Source: an uncultured Clostridia bacterium (GTDB lineage Bacteria; Bacillota; Clostridia; Saccharofermentanales; Saccharofermentanaceae). From it: a DNA stretch of 36,851 nucleotides. The notes beneath the pieces were generated by a model. That model was not told the origin of the DNA. It saw nothing but the letters and a program-made list of their open reading frames with translations, and did no database searches. Shown piece by piece: positions 17,041-25,406 of the stretch (the first letter of the stretch is position 1; the number at the start of each line of letters is the position of its first letter). Where the stretch lies: contig CAMZBB010000017.1 of NCBI GenBank assembly GCA_947304405.1, positions 1 through 36,851 on the forward strand, written 5' to 3'. Made by a program: the position numbers and the translations under genes.

Positions 17041-17832
17041 TTATTTGGCGGTATAGACGCCGTCCCAGTATCTTTCACGGATGATCTCACCGGTCTTAGC
17101 ATCAACTTCTACGGTGCTGTATTTGTTGATCGTAAAACGGTAGAAGAGATTACCATTAGCGTCAACTATGAGAAGATATGTTCCGGTAATGCTGCCGTCA
17201 AATTCGTAGGCATTGATGATCTTTTCGGCCTTCGAGGCTCTCTTATAGATTTCCCCGAAAAAGTCTTCTGCCGGGAGCAGTCCGCTCTTGCTGAAGTCAG
17301 TCCTCCTGAACTTTGAGTAATCTATTTCCCAATAACTGCCTTTACCTTTCTCATACCAGCAGGTCATGACGCCCGAATCGAAAATGACGCCGTCACTCAT
17401 CATATTGCCGAAGAAACGGAATTCGCCCCTTTCTTCAGACTCGCCAATACCGTGTACGTACACATCATCGTGAAGATCCTTATCCGCTTGTTCGAGCTGC
17501 GAGATCATGTGGTCTTTATATTTCTTGTCGCGGTCGCTGCCTTCAAACAGGCCGTCCTGATAATAGGTGTGCTCACCGATCTTGACCAATCCGGCAGCTT
17601 TGAAAGCTCCGGCCGGTGCACTGACGTCTTCCTTTGAGACTGAAGCCGGTGCTTCATCGTTAGAATTCACGGTCGTCTCATAAACCGTTCCGGTCGATAT
17701 TGCGATCGTGGCTTCAGCCTCTTTTTCACCGGCCGTTGTGCTTTGGACCGGTTTATTACCGCAGGCGGTAAAGCCCGTGAGAATAAGTGCAGTAAGGAAT
17801 AATGTAAATGTCGTTCTTATCGTTTTTTTCAT
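17041..17832 (-). CDS. Lipoprotein of unknown function with PepSY-like C-terminus
   Basis: The product (263 residues) starts with a lipoprotein signal: basic n-region MKKTIRTT, a hydrophobic core and FTAC as lipobox. A Thr/Ser/Glu-rich linker follows, then a domain with HTYYQDGLFEGSDRDKKYKDHMISQLEQADKDL and a C-terminal segment ANGNLFYRFTINKYSTVEVDAKTGEIIRERYWDG. The strand-turn-strand with VDAKTGEI is reminiscent of a PepSY-type domain, but the match is by eye. The start is ATG at 17832 with AGGGGGTG nine bases before it; a GTG at 17844 is part of that ribosome site. Probably exported and membrane-attached. Confidence 0.72.
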   Translation of the reverse strand: MKKTIRTTFTLFLTALILTGFTACGNKPVQSTTAGEKEAEATIAISTGTVYETTVNSNDEAPASVSKEDVSAPAGAFKAAGLVKIGEHTYYQDGLFEGSDRDKKYKDHMISQLEQADKDLHDDVYVHGIGESEERGEFRFFGNMMSDGVIFDSGVMTCWYEKGKGSYWEIDYSKFRRTDFSKSGLLPAEDFFGEIYKRASKAEKIINAYEFDGSITGTYLLIVDANGNLFYRFTINKYSTVEVDAKTGEIIRERYWDGVYTAK

Positions 17833-17984
17833 GGCAGTGGTCACCCCCTATATCCATACATACAGACTGAAGCATCAAAATGTTGCACAGAGATCTCTTT
17901 ATGTGTCATAACAGCTTCAATTGCCTATGTAGTATAATTTCATCAAGGACTGATCTGTCACTGATCATCATAAGGATTTGACGC

Positions 17985-18872
17985 ATGGCGAAGACAGAAC
18001 TATCAGAATACATTGCAAAAGACCTCGAGAATCAGAAAGGGATCTATACTCCTGTCCGCGCAAGTCTCATTGAAAGGCTCCTGGTAAAAAGAGCGCCCTG
18101 CAGCAAGCTCCATCCCAATGCAGATGACGAGTTCTCAATGGATTCCGTTGGCCCGAGTTACGAGATAATCAACGATTACGAGACCAAATTCCGTGAAGCC
18201 AAGTGGATGGAAAGACGCGTCTTCGATGAACCTTTATTAGTCGAAAAGCTCCGCCCCGACGGCTATCTCATCTTAAACGGTCATCACAGATGGGCCGCAG
18301 CCATGCGCTGCAAGATCAAAAAGGTCCTGATAAAGATCATAAACTGTGTTACGGAATCCGATGTCAGAAAGATGCTTGAGAGATCCAAGCACGATAAACG
18401 TGTCGCAATAGATCTCGACGAGGTCATTTTCAGGCCTTCTGACTATAAATATCTTGAGAAAAAGGCCTTCACATTCCCCATGAGCCTGCGTTTTAAGAAA
18501 AGGATCAGATTGGGGATCCCCGCACTGTTCTATTATCTTTCAAAGCACGGTTATGACATATGGCTTTATGCTTCGGATTACTATTCCATCGACGACATCC
18601 GCAAGTTTTTCAGAGCGTATTCCGCCCGTGTCGACGGAATAATAACGGGATACGGCAAGCGTCAGAACAAGACCAAGAGCGAGATAGAGATGGAAAGGCT
18701 CATCTTTAACAAGTATTCGGTTACGCTTCACATAGATAATGATCTTGTAGTCGTGACACATGGCAAGACAAAGGAGTTTGAAGAGTACAAGATCGATTCG
18801 AACGACGAAGACTGGTCCAAAAAGACTATTGCAATAGTAGAGGAGATCGAGAAACATGCCGCCAAAAAATGA
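17985..18872 (+). CDS. ParB/Srx-like domain fused to a HAD-like domain
   Basis: The 295-residue protein has two parts. Residues about 55-125 look like a ParB/sulfiredoxin-fold nucleotide-binding domain, with EPLLVEKLRPDGYLILNGHHRWAAAM containing the GHHRWAA signature. Residues about 138-290 form a HAD-type domain: VAIDLDEVIF gives the two Asp of motif I (143 and 145), WLYASD gives motif II, and HIDND lies at the motif IV position, with Asn replacing the second acidic residue. The fusion could couple CTP/ATP binding or Ser phosphorylation to phosphatase activity, but the role is unknown. It overlaps by 17 bases the next gene, a copy of its second domain. AAGG precedes the ATG at 17985, and a TATAAT occurs at 17933-17938 without a clear -35. 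Confidence 0.78.
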   Translation: MAKTELSEYIAKDLENQKGIYTPVRASLIERLLVKRAPCSKLHPNADDEFSMDSVGPSYEIINDYETKFREAKWMERRVFDEPLLVEKLRPDGYLILNGHHRWAAAMRCKIKKVLIKIINCVTESDVRKMLERSKHDKRVAIDLDEVIFRPSDYKYLEKKAFTFPMSLRFKKRIRLGIPALFYYLSKHGYDIWLYASDYYSIDDIRKFFRAYSARVDGIITGYGKRQNKTKSEIEMERLIFNKYSVTLHIDNDLVVVTHGKTKEFEEYKIDSNDEDWSKKTIAIVEEIEKHAAKK

Positions 18873-19398
18873 ACAGGAAAAGATGCGTGTCTCATTCGAT
18901 CTCGATGAGGTGCTTTTCGTAAATCCAAAGACTCACAAGACCGAGAAAGAGCTCTCGTTCCCGTTCAGACATTTTTATAAGGAAAGACTGCGTCTGGGAA
19001 CGCCGGATCTCATACACTCATTGCAATCAATGGGTTTTGAGGTATGGATCTACACTTCTTCTTTCCGTTCCGAAAGATATATCAAGGCACTGTTCCGCCA
19101 CTATGGGATCTGTTTCGACGGGGTCATCAACGGCACAAGGCACCTGAAAGAGGTCCAGCGTGGCAGGTCACAGATCCTTCCGCAAAAGGTCCCGAACAAG
19201 TACAGGATATCGCTTCATATTGATGACGAGTCCGTCATATGCTCATACGGACGCGAGTTTGGCTTTGATACATATCAGCTTGACGCCGATGATGACGACT
19301 GGAAGGAAAAAGTCATCTTTAAAGCCGAAGAAGTCAGGCGCAAGTGGGAGAAAAAGAGGCGGGCGGGCTCCTTTCCTATCAAGCCAGATAATCATTAA
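18856..19398 (+). CDS. HAD-like hydrolase, paralogue of the preceding C-terminal domain
   Basis: The 180-residue protein is a stand-alone HAD-like domain with motif I VSFDLDEVLF (Asp15, Asp17), motif II VWIYTSSF and motif IV HIDDE. It is clearly related to residues 138-290 of the upstream protein: both share FP.R..K.R.RLG.P.L, a motif II strand, a DG.I.G segment and a C-terminal D.DDW pattern. The gene pair therefore arose by domain duplication. The start at 18856 lies inside the upstream gene, with GGAG about ten bases before it, so translation is probably coupled. Here motif IV keeps both acidic residues, so this copy may be the active one. It converges with the next minus-strand gene and overlaps its end by 20 bases. 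Confidence 0.8.
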   Translation: MPPKNEQEKMRVSFDLDEVLFVNPKTHKTEKELSFPFRHFYKERLRLGTPDLIHSLQSMGFEVWIYTSSFRSERYIKALFRHYGICFDGVINGTRHLKEVQRGRSQILPQKVPNKYRISLHIDDESVICSYGREFGFDTYQLDADDDDWKEKVIFKAEEVRRKWEKKRRAGSFPIKPDNH

Positions 19399-20593
19399 AC
19401 AGGTTCGGCATAGGCTGTCCGGTATATGCCCATTTGCAGATGACGATACAGATCATCACCGCCAGCACGTACCACAGGTACTTCCTTTTTGAGATAAACC
19501 TATTAAAGCCTTCGGCAAGATATCTCACGTAAACGTATACAAGAAGCCATGTGACCGCGATAACAAATAACGCAAGGCCATAGCATGCCCAGGCCGATTT
19601 GGCGGGAGAACCCTCAAATATGGAGCTGAGAATAACCGCAATGCATACTATGACCGTCCACTGTACGCAGTAAAACCGGTTTATGTTTCCGGAGACAAAA
19701 CGGACGGCTTTCTCAGCTTTTTCCGGCATGACACCCGTGACAAAGAATGCCAGGGAAATAAGAAACGTTACGACGAAAAGCTGCATCACGGCATCAAAGA
19801 AGCCTACAGAGCTGAAATTCTTCGCATCCTTAAGCGATACAAAGAACGGCTGGTCAACGCACAATGAAACAAGATAGTAGACTGCCGTCAGAATGCCCGT
19901 GGTCATAAGCAGATACAGATAAAACTTCTTCTTGTCAGTTACCCTCTTCAAGATACTCCCGAAAAGGATTCCGAACGCAGGATAGATAAACCAGTTGAAA
20001 AACGGGAAATAGCTCTCGCTCGTTGTGAAGACAAACAGTCCCGTTAACTGATCCAAAGCATAGATGCCCGTATCTACTTTAAGCGACAAAAGCATTCCTG
20101 AAACATTCAGTACGACTGAGACTGCAAATATCATCAGTTCCGATAAACGTAGATAAGCCAGCAGCGCTAAAACAAGAAACGTCAGACCCGCGAACTGCAT
20201 GATATCGCTGGAAAAGACCAGGAATACCAGTTTCCTTGACGCTTCTTCTCCCGTAACAAGGTAACCGATGCCGTAAGGAAGCGCATATCTGAAAAGATTC
20301 AGCACCTGTCCGATGATCAGAAGGCTGATACCCCTTTGAAGATATGCTTTGGGATCCTTCGATTTTGCGTATGCAATGCCGATACCCATGCATATCATGA
20401 AGGCTGAAGCGCCAATCGTACGGTTCAATACATCGACAATTATCTCAGACGGGAGATGACCCTCATAAACAAACAGCTCCTCAATGCAGTGTGTGATTAT
20501 CATCATTATGATCGAGAAGGCCTTTATCAGATCTATTTCCTTCTGTCGTTTGGCGTTTACCGCCTCTTTTGAAAAAAGTTCCTTAATACTCAT
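19379..20593 (-). CDS. Polytopic membrane protein, acyltransferase-like (DUF1624/acyltransferase-3 type)
   Basis: The 404-residue protein has about ten to eleven membrane helices. The first helix, EIDLIKAFSIIMMIITHCIEELF, has the D..KA..I..MI..H pattern of membrane acyltransferases, in which the His is catalytic or near the active site; a second conserved-looking area is GASAFMICMGIGIAYAKSK. It may transfer acyl groups to an extracellular acceptor. AGGGGGGA precedes the ATG. It starts 15 bases after the STAS-acyl-CoA synthetase gene, so the two form an operon. A pair consisting of an acyl-activating enzyme and a membrane acyltransferase would make biochemical sense, but the link is inference. 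Confidence 0.72.
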   Translation of the reverse strand: MSIKELFSKEAVNAKRQKEIDLIKAFSIIMMIITHCIEELFVYEGHLPSEIIVDVLNRTIGASAFMICMGIGIAYAKSKDPKAYLQRGISLLIIGQVLNLFRYALPYGIGYLVTGEEASRKLVFLVFSSDIMQFAGLTFLVLALLAYLRLSELMIFAVSVVLNVSGMLLSLKVDTGIYALDQLTGLFVFTTSESYFPFFNWFIYPAFGILFGSILKRVTDKKKFYLYLLMTTGILTAVYYLVSLCVDQPFFVSLKDAKNFSSVGFFDAVMQLFVVTFLISLAFFVTGVMPEKAEKAVRFVSGNINRFYCVQWTVIVCIAVILSSIFEGSPAKSAWACYGLALFVIAVTWLLVYVYVRYLAEGFNRFISKRKYLWYVLAVMICIVICKWAYTGQPMPNLFNDYLA

Positions 20594-20608
20594 AATACGT
20601 CCCCCCTT

Positions 20609-22480
20609 TTACGATGCCTTTTTACACTTACAGACAACGTCATTCTTCAGCGTCACTGAATCCACTTTTCCGTTTGCCAGCATGGGAAACTTGTCATAAA
20701 CAATGAAATGTGCAGGCATCTTGAATCTGGCCAGTCTCTGCTTGAGTTCGGACCGCATCTCCTCTTCTTCAAAGGTTTTTCCTTCCTTCATGAGGACCGC
20801 GGCGGCCACGATCTCGCCCCAGAATTCATCCGGTACTCCGACCACTTTAACGTCGGCGATGTCTTCGTTTTGCGAAATTGCAGAAGCGATCTCATTGGGA
20901 ACGATGTTCTCACCGCCTCTGATGATCAGTTCCTTCGATCTGCCTACAAAGTAAAGGTAACCGTCATCGACAAGATAACCCAGATCGCCCGTGTGAAGCC
21001 ATCCGTCACCGTCAATGGATTGCGTATCCATGTCGGCCTTATAGTAGCATGTCATCAGATTATAGCCGCGAACCTGGATCTCGCCCGTTGTACCGGGCTT
21101 ACAGACTTTGCCCGACTCATTGTCAAAAATGCGGATGTCAACTGAGGAAACGGGCTTTCCGATGGTCTTCGTAATGTGTCTGACGCTGTCCTCATAATCC
21201 GTAATGCTGACCGGAGCCATCTCCGACAGACCGTAAGAAGCAGCAAAGTGATTCCCGGGGAATAATTCCTGAAGCATTCGCATCTGGGCCTCGGAGACCG
21301 GCGCACCGCTGAGGATCGTCGAACGGAGGCTGGCCAGCTTCTCAGGCGAAAACTCCGGATTGTTTATTATGGAAAGCAACATGGTTGGAACGGCATGGAA
21401 TACCGTACACTTATTTTCCGCGATCGTACGGATGATCTCCGCTGTTTTGACCTTCCCCGGCAACATCATGGACGCATCAGAAACTGCATTGGCAAAGAGA
21501 CCCGCGACCATTCCAAAAACATGAAAGAGCGGCAGTATCAGGCATGCACGGTCATCCTTAGTCAAACGGATGCTCTCTGCATTTGAACACGCCGCATTTA
21601 AGATGTTATAGGCAGACAGGAGAACTCCCTTGGGTATACCTGTAGAACCTGAAGTAAAGATCATCAGTGCGGTATCGTCCGTACCGACTCTTCCCTCAAA
21701 CTTGTTTCTTATGTCATCATATTCCGGCAATCTCTCCTTAAACGAGATATTCTTCCTGATGTCGTAAACCGTATTGATGAGGCTTCCCTCTCCGGTAATC
21801 TCCGAGAGAAACTCTTTCTCATTCTCCATAGTCAGGATCTCGCCATAGCAGAAAACGGTTATGTCGCCGATCCCGGACAACTTGACGATCTCGGGAGCGG
21901 AAAGGCTTGAATTGGCAAGTATCGCGATGGCTCCGAGCTTTTGGATAGCGTAGAAAGTCAGGACCCAGTTGATGGAGTTTGCGCCGCATATGGCCACATG
22001 GGTTCCCTTTCCAACTCCGAGCTTTGCGAGGTCATTGGCAATGATGTGGGAACACTTGTCTATCTCCTGCCAGTTATATGAGGCACCCTCGGAATAGAGT
22101 ATTTCCTTATCCGGTCCATTCTTTGCCTTGTGTGCCAGAAAGCCCTTGAAGGACATGTGGCTGTAATCAGTTTTCGGATCAAACACCGAATAATCCAGTA
22201 TGGTGTCAAAACCCGTCGTTCGGAAGATCTCATCAACAAGCGGATTTACTTTCTCCAAACGGAGCGTCTTTTCACCAAGCTTCTTCTTCAAGATGATAAA
22301 TTCTCGAAGACCGACTGAAGATACATATCCGACTCCGGAAAGATCCATTTCGACCTTATCGATCAGGTCTAAGTCGATGGCCGCCATATTCTCATGAAAC
22401 AGCGGAGCCGAATTAACATCCAATCTCCCCTCGACTTCCACTTTAGCAACTCTGTCAGAAATGCTAACAACAATGTTCAT
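20609..22480 (-). CDS. STAS domain fused to acyl-CoA synthetase (AMP-binding enzyme)
   Basis: The 623-residue protein begins with a STAS domain (residues 1-100). GVGYVSSVGLREF places Ser55 at the position that is phosphorylated in the anti-anti-sigma factor SpoIIAA. The rest (about 105-620) is an ANL-family ligase: IFTSGSTGIPKG (about 274-285), SYGLSEMAPVS, GWLHTGDLGY, the hinge GRSKELIIRGGENIVPNEI and the catalytic Lys in ANGKVDS are all present, so it should form acyl-AMP and acyl-CoA. GGAGGA lies eight bases before the ATG. The fusion suggests that a partner-switching kinase and phosphatase control the ligase by phosphorylating the STAS domain. A degenerate HATPase gene is divergent from it, and the downstream gene is a membrane acyltransferase. 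The promoter carries the shared dyad element. Confidence 0.9.
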   Translation of the reverse strand: MNIVVSISDRVAKVEVEGRLDVNSAPLFHENMAAIDLDLIDKVEMDLSGVGYVSSVGLREFIILKKKLGEKTLRLEKVNPLVDEIFRTTGFDTILDYSVFDPKTDYSHMSFKGFLAHKAKNGPDKEILYSEGASYNWQEIDKCSHIIANDLAKLGVGKGTHVAICGANSINWVLTFYAIQKLGAIAILANSSLSAPEIVKLSGIGDITVFCYGEILTMENEKEFLSEITGEGSLINTVYDIRKNISFKERLPEYDDIRNKFEGRVGTDDTALMIFTSGSTGIPKGVLLSAYNILNAACSNAESIRLTKDDRACLILPLFHVFGMVAGLFANAVSDASMMLPGKVKTAEIIRTIAENKCTVFHAVPTMLLSIINNPEFSPEKLASLRSTILSGAPVSEAQMRMLQELFPGNHFAASYGLSEMAPVSITDYEDSVRHITKTIGKPVSSVDIRIFDNESGKVCKPGTTGEIQVRGYNLMTCYYKADMDTQSIDGDGWLHTGDLGYLVDDGYLYFVGRSKELIIRGGENIVPNEIASAISQNEDIADVKVVGVPDEFWGEIVAAAVLMKEGKTFEEEEMRSELKQRLARFKMPAHFIVYDKFPMLANGKVDSVTLKNDVVCKCKKAS

Positions 22481-22520
22481 TTAATTGTTCCTCCAAAAAA
22501 ACTAAACTTGCAATGATGTC

Positions 22521-22585
22521 AGTAAACCATCCGGAAATGCAAGAAACAATGAGCAATGTCAGACACCGTTGTTGCTTAAGCAACA
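22521..22585 (-). promoter_or_regulatory. Composite dyad-promoter element C, driving the STAS-ligase operon
   Basis: A perfect 16-bp palindrome TGTTGCTTAAGCAACA (22570-22585) is followed, on the minus strand, by exactly 20 bp, then TTGTTT as -35 (22549-22544), 17 bp and TTTACT as -10 (22526-22521). The 20-bp spacer ends with ACATTGCTCA, close to ACATTGCTGA in element D. The predicted transcription start is near 22514 and the leader about 34 bases. This is one of five elements with identical spacing in the window. The divergent plus-strand gene may also be affected by the palindrome. Confidence 0.72.
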
Positions 22586-22646
22586 GTGTATGGTCAGCAT
22601 GTTGTTTACCGGTAATAACGGCAATTTAACTGCATAAAAATTGCGG

Positions 22647-22652
22647 TATAAT
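22647..22652 (+). promoter_or_regulatory. Candidate -10 box of the HATPase-like gene
   Basis: A perfect TATAAT lies 31 bases before the ATG at 22684; the possible -35 is TTTAAC (22625-22630, 16 bp away), which is weak. A 10-bp palindrome TTACCGGTAA (22606-22615) and dyad element C lie upstream. The spacing from the dyad differs from that in the five composite elements. Confidence 0.5.
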
Positions 22653-22683
22653 CAACACATAAATCCATCAAGGAGATCATCTT

Positions 22684-23298
22684 ATGAAAACTGAGATCAT
22701 CGGCGTTTTCTCAAGCGGAGACGGCAGAGATAAAGCTTTGGAACTTACAGAAAGGACCGCTGCATATTGCGGATTGGATAAAAGATCCGGACTCAGGCTC
22801 CGTCTGCTTTCGGAAGAACTGATCGAACTGATCCGTCCTTTCGCCGATATGTTCCATGGGGATTTCTGGCTGGAGACCTGTGAGAACAACATCGAGATCC
22901 ATCTCAAGACTGAGATACCGATGGATCAGAAGACCCGTAATGAACTCCTGTCATTCTCCTCTTCCGGAAAGAATTCGGCTGCCAGAGGCCTGATCGGAAG
23001 GATCCGTGAGATGATCGCAAATGTCATCCTTCCTGCCGATCCCGAGGAAAAGGCTATGATGGAAGAGGCAATGAGCCTTATGTCCCAGGGATGCCAGGCC
23101 GGTTCTCATCTCAGCGGCAGTTACTGCTGGTCCATGAATTCATACGCAGCATCTGTCAAAGAGAATACTGCCGGATCTGATGACACTGAAGAAGCAAAAG
23201 ACGAGTTAGAGAAATCCATAGTTGCAAACATCGCTGACGAAGTTAAGGTCAATATCGTCAATTCAGATGTCGAGGTAATTATCTTCAGATCATTCTGA
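22684..23298 (+). CDS. Degenerate HATPase-like (anti-sigma/RsbW-type) protein
   Basis: The 204-residue protein resembles the RsbW/SpoIIAB-type ATPase fold: an N-terminal strand and helix, a helix LRLRLLSEELIELIRPFADMF at the N-box position, a strand ENNIEIHLKTEIP, a segment SAARGLIGRIREMIANVIL where the G2 region would be, and a terminal strand VKVNIVNSDVEVIIFRSF. The last resembles the end of the HATPase domain in the 655-residue protein (GKNRLTIRKSF). The N-box Asn and the DxGxGxP motif are absent, so ATP binding is doubtful. An extra acidic insert lies between the last elements. It is divergent from the STAS-ligase gene. It may be a catalytically dead STAS-binding partner; an active kinase is less likely. 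AAGGAG precedes the ATG. Confidence 0.6.
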   Translation: MKTEIIGVFSSGDGRDKALELTERTAAYCGLDKRSGLRLRLLSEELIELIRPFADMFHGDFWLETCENNIEIHLKTEIPMDQKTRNELLSFSSSGKNSAARGLIGRIREMIANVILPADPEEKAMMEEAMSLMSQGCQAGSHLSGSYCWSMNSYAASVKENTAGSDDTEEAKDELEKSIVANIADEVKVNIVNSDVEVIIFRSF

Positions 23299-23304
23299 CA
23301 AAGG

Positions 23305-25197
23305 TTACTTGTCCATATTGGCAATGATGTGCATGACGATGTGGAATACTCTGGACATGCCGCCTGAACTGTCTGCTTTGTCAACAGCATTGCTGATGAG
23401 CATCGGGTTATCGGTGCCTATAACGTCTACATCACAACTGACAAGATACTGAACCGTATCGTCAAGGTCGACCGTCCAACAGAAGACTTTCTTGCCTTGC
23501 GCATGCATCTGCCTTACAAGTTCCGGAGTAACGTTTGTCTCCTCTATCGTGACATTATCCGTGTAATCAATATCATTAAGATTGCCGATGGCAATGACCA
23601 TGCAGTATCCCTTGGTTATCGTCGGGTCAAGTTCCTTTATCCTCTTGAGCCTTTCCGCATCCTGGGCGATTATCATGACATTGTCATGCATCCCCGCCTT
23701 ATTGATCACCTTAAGAACGTTTTCTTCAAAACCTACATCAGCAGGATGGCCTTTGAGTTCGACCTGAACATTCATGTCGTTGGCTTTTGCGAGCTCCAGC
23801 GCATTTTCGAGCGTAGTCATCCTTACGCCCTCCTGATGTCCCGGCATCCACGAACCCAGTTCGAATCTTGTAAGTTCCTGATATGTGTTATTGTGTATGG
23901 CAAGCTTTACTCCATGCGTCCTTTTGGTCGTCGAGTCGTGATTGCAGACGATAACGCCGTCAGACGTCTGGTGGACATCCAGTTCTATCCATTTCAGATT
24001 CTCCCTGGCTGCCAGTTCAAAAGCCGGCATTGTATTCTCGGGCGCATTTACGTTATCGCCGCGATGCGCGCAAACATAGGGTTTGCTTACCCTTTCGCCG
24101 AGATAAGAATATCTTTTCACAAGGTAGATACCTGTAGCGGCAAAGAAAACAACCATTATTCCGGCAAAAATGCACGAGAACTTTTTTGAGGGCTTCTCGA
24201 TCCTGAAATTATCTTCGGACAGTGCGCTCAAGCCGCCTTTTTCTTCTATATACCGGTAGAACAATACCGTTATTGCAGCATTGTTGACGGCAGGAGAAAC
24301 ATAGCTCTTCAGGATCTGTCTTAAAACATAGGTATATGTGCCTACGTCTCCCGATTTGGCAACAACATTACCTCTCCTGCGGCTGATGAATGAGACAAAT
24401 TCCTTCGCGTTGACAACGATGACCGAAGAGATCGAATTGATAAGGAAATTCATGATAGCCGTCAGAAGGATCATCGTAAAGAGCGTCTCAAGGAAATGGG
24501 TGCTGACCAATCTTCTGGACTGTGAGCAGCTCTGGATGAAAGTCTTCTTCTGCATGACAAAACTGTTTATGGAAAAGATGTAGAACGTGAGGAAAACAAT
24601 CAGGAAAATATACAGCACATTGTAGAGAATGGACAGCGAACTGGTGTAATCGATCGTCTGGTTTACAAAGCCCGGAAGGATCAGTTTGAATGTCGAGCCC
24701 GACAAAGGCAGTACTTTGGTGAGCGGGAACAATACCAGCACGAACAGTATGAGCAGCCAGTTCTTGGGGTGAAGCGCTTTCCTGCACGCCCGGAGGCCTG
24801 CCATGAACATGCTGGTCAGATTCGTATCCCGTCCGATCTGCGCCACCGAAAATACATGCAGGAGTCCCGCGATCTCAAACAGCGAGAACAACGTGATTAT
24901 GACCGCGAAAACGATCATGATCACAAGCGATACGGGATTAAAGAATACTTCTCTCCAGTTCGATGTGGCAATGTAAGTAGTATTGCTGTATCTCATCATG
25001 GACTGCAGCATGAATTCTTTAAGGAAATATGTGGCCGTGGCGGTAAATACCGTGCAGAACAGGATGAAAAGCATGACTTCCCTGAAGTCCTGTTTGAACA
25101 GGATAAGAACGTTTTTCAGGAATGAAAGGAATCCCTCAAAGAATCCCCCTATACTGCCTTTCAGAGCCTTAATGTTCCTGTTATCCTTTATGTTCAT
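23305..25197 (-). CDS. Glycerophosphodiester phosphodiesterase with N-terminal membrane domain
   Basis: The 630-residue protein has an N-terminal membrane region of six to seven helices (about residues 25-360), typical of the GDPD membrane-domain proteins of Firmicutes. The catalytic TIM barrel follows (about 370-610): CAHRGDNVNAPENT with the first catalytic His and Arg, WIELDVHQTSDGVIVCNHDSTTKR with Glu, Asp and the second His, and the later QVELKGHP and FCWTVDL strands. It should hydrolyse glycerophosphodiesters or related polymers such as lipoteichoic acid outside the cell. It overlaps the 70-residue lipoprotein gene by 17 bases and is the last gene of the cyclic-nucleotide operon. The ribosome site (GAGG, four bases before) is poor, so translation may be coupled. 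Six bases separate its end from the convergent HATPase-like gene. Confidence 0.9.
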   Translation of the reverse strand: MNIKDNRNIKALKGSIGGFFEGFLSFLKNVLILFKQDFREVMLFILFCTVFTATATYFLKEFMLQSMMRYSNTTYIATSNWREVFFNPVSLVIMIVFAVIITLFSLFEIAGLLHVFSVAQIGRDTNLTSMFMAGLRACRKALHPKNWLLILFVLVLFPLTKVLPLSGSTFKLILPGFVNQTIDYTSSLSILYNVLYIFLIVFLTFYIFSINSFVMQKKTFIQSCSQSRRLVSTHFLETLFTMILLTAIMNFLINSISSVIVVNAKEFVSFISRRRGNVVAKSGDVGTYTYVLRQILKSYVSPAVNNAAITVLFYRYIEEKGGLSALSEDNFRIEKPSKKFSCIFAGIMVVFFAATGIYLVKRYSYLGERVSKPYVCAHRGDNVNAPENTMPAFELAARENLKWIELDVHQTSDGVIVCNHDSTTKRTHGVKLAIHNNTYQELTRFELGSWMPGHQEGVRMTTLENALELAKANDMNVQVELKGHPADVGFEENVLKVINKAGMHDNVMIIAQDAERLKRIKELDPTITKGYCMVIAIGNLNDIDYTDNVTIEETNVTPELVRQMHAQGKKVFCWTVDLDDTVQYLVSCDVDVIGTDNPMLISNAVDKADSSGGMSRVFHIVMHIIANMDK

Positions 25198-25393
25198 TTT
25201 GCCTCATAGACATGCACTTCTGATATCTCATGATCATAGAACCCTTCAGCGTATACGAATGTGCCGGCATCATGATCCTGCTGTCATTCTCGGTTCTCGT
25301 TCCGGCAGGGCCTTTGTTGCACGCAGCGGCAAAGCAGCAGGACATTCCCGCCATTAAAACAGTGCAAAGCAAATAAACCAATCTACTCTTCAT
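25181..25393 (-). CDS. Small lipoprotein of 70 residues in the cyclic-nucleotide operon
   Basis: The product begins MKSRLVYLLCTVLMAGMSCCFAAACNKG, a short basic start, a hydrophobic core and a Cys in FAAAC that would serve as a lipobox. The mature part of about 45 residues is polar and basic (RTENDSRIMMPAHSYTLKG..., RYQKCMSMRQNEHKG). No family is recognised. ACGGAG lies seven bases before the ATG, and the gene sits 13 bases after the cyclase gene and overlaps the GDPD gene by 17 bases, so it is a genuine, probably coupled, small gene rather than a chance frame. It may be an envelope accessory of the GDPD. Confidence 0.68.
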   Translation of the reverse strand: MKSRLVYLLCTVLMAGMSCCFAAACNKGPAGTRTENDSRIMMPAHSYTLKGSMIMRYQKCMSMRQNEHKG

Positions 25394-25406
25394 TTCAATG
25401 CTCCGT

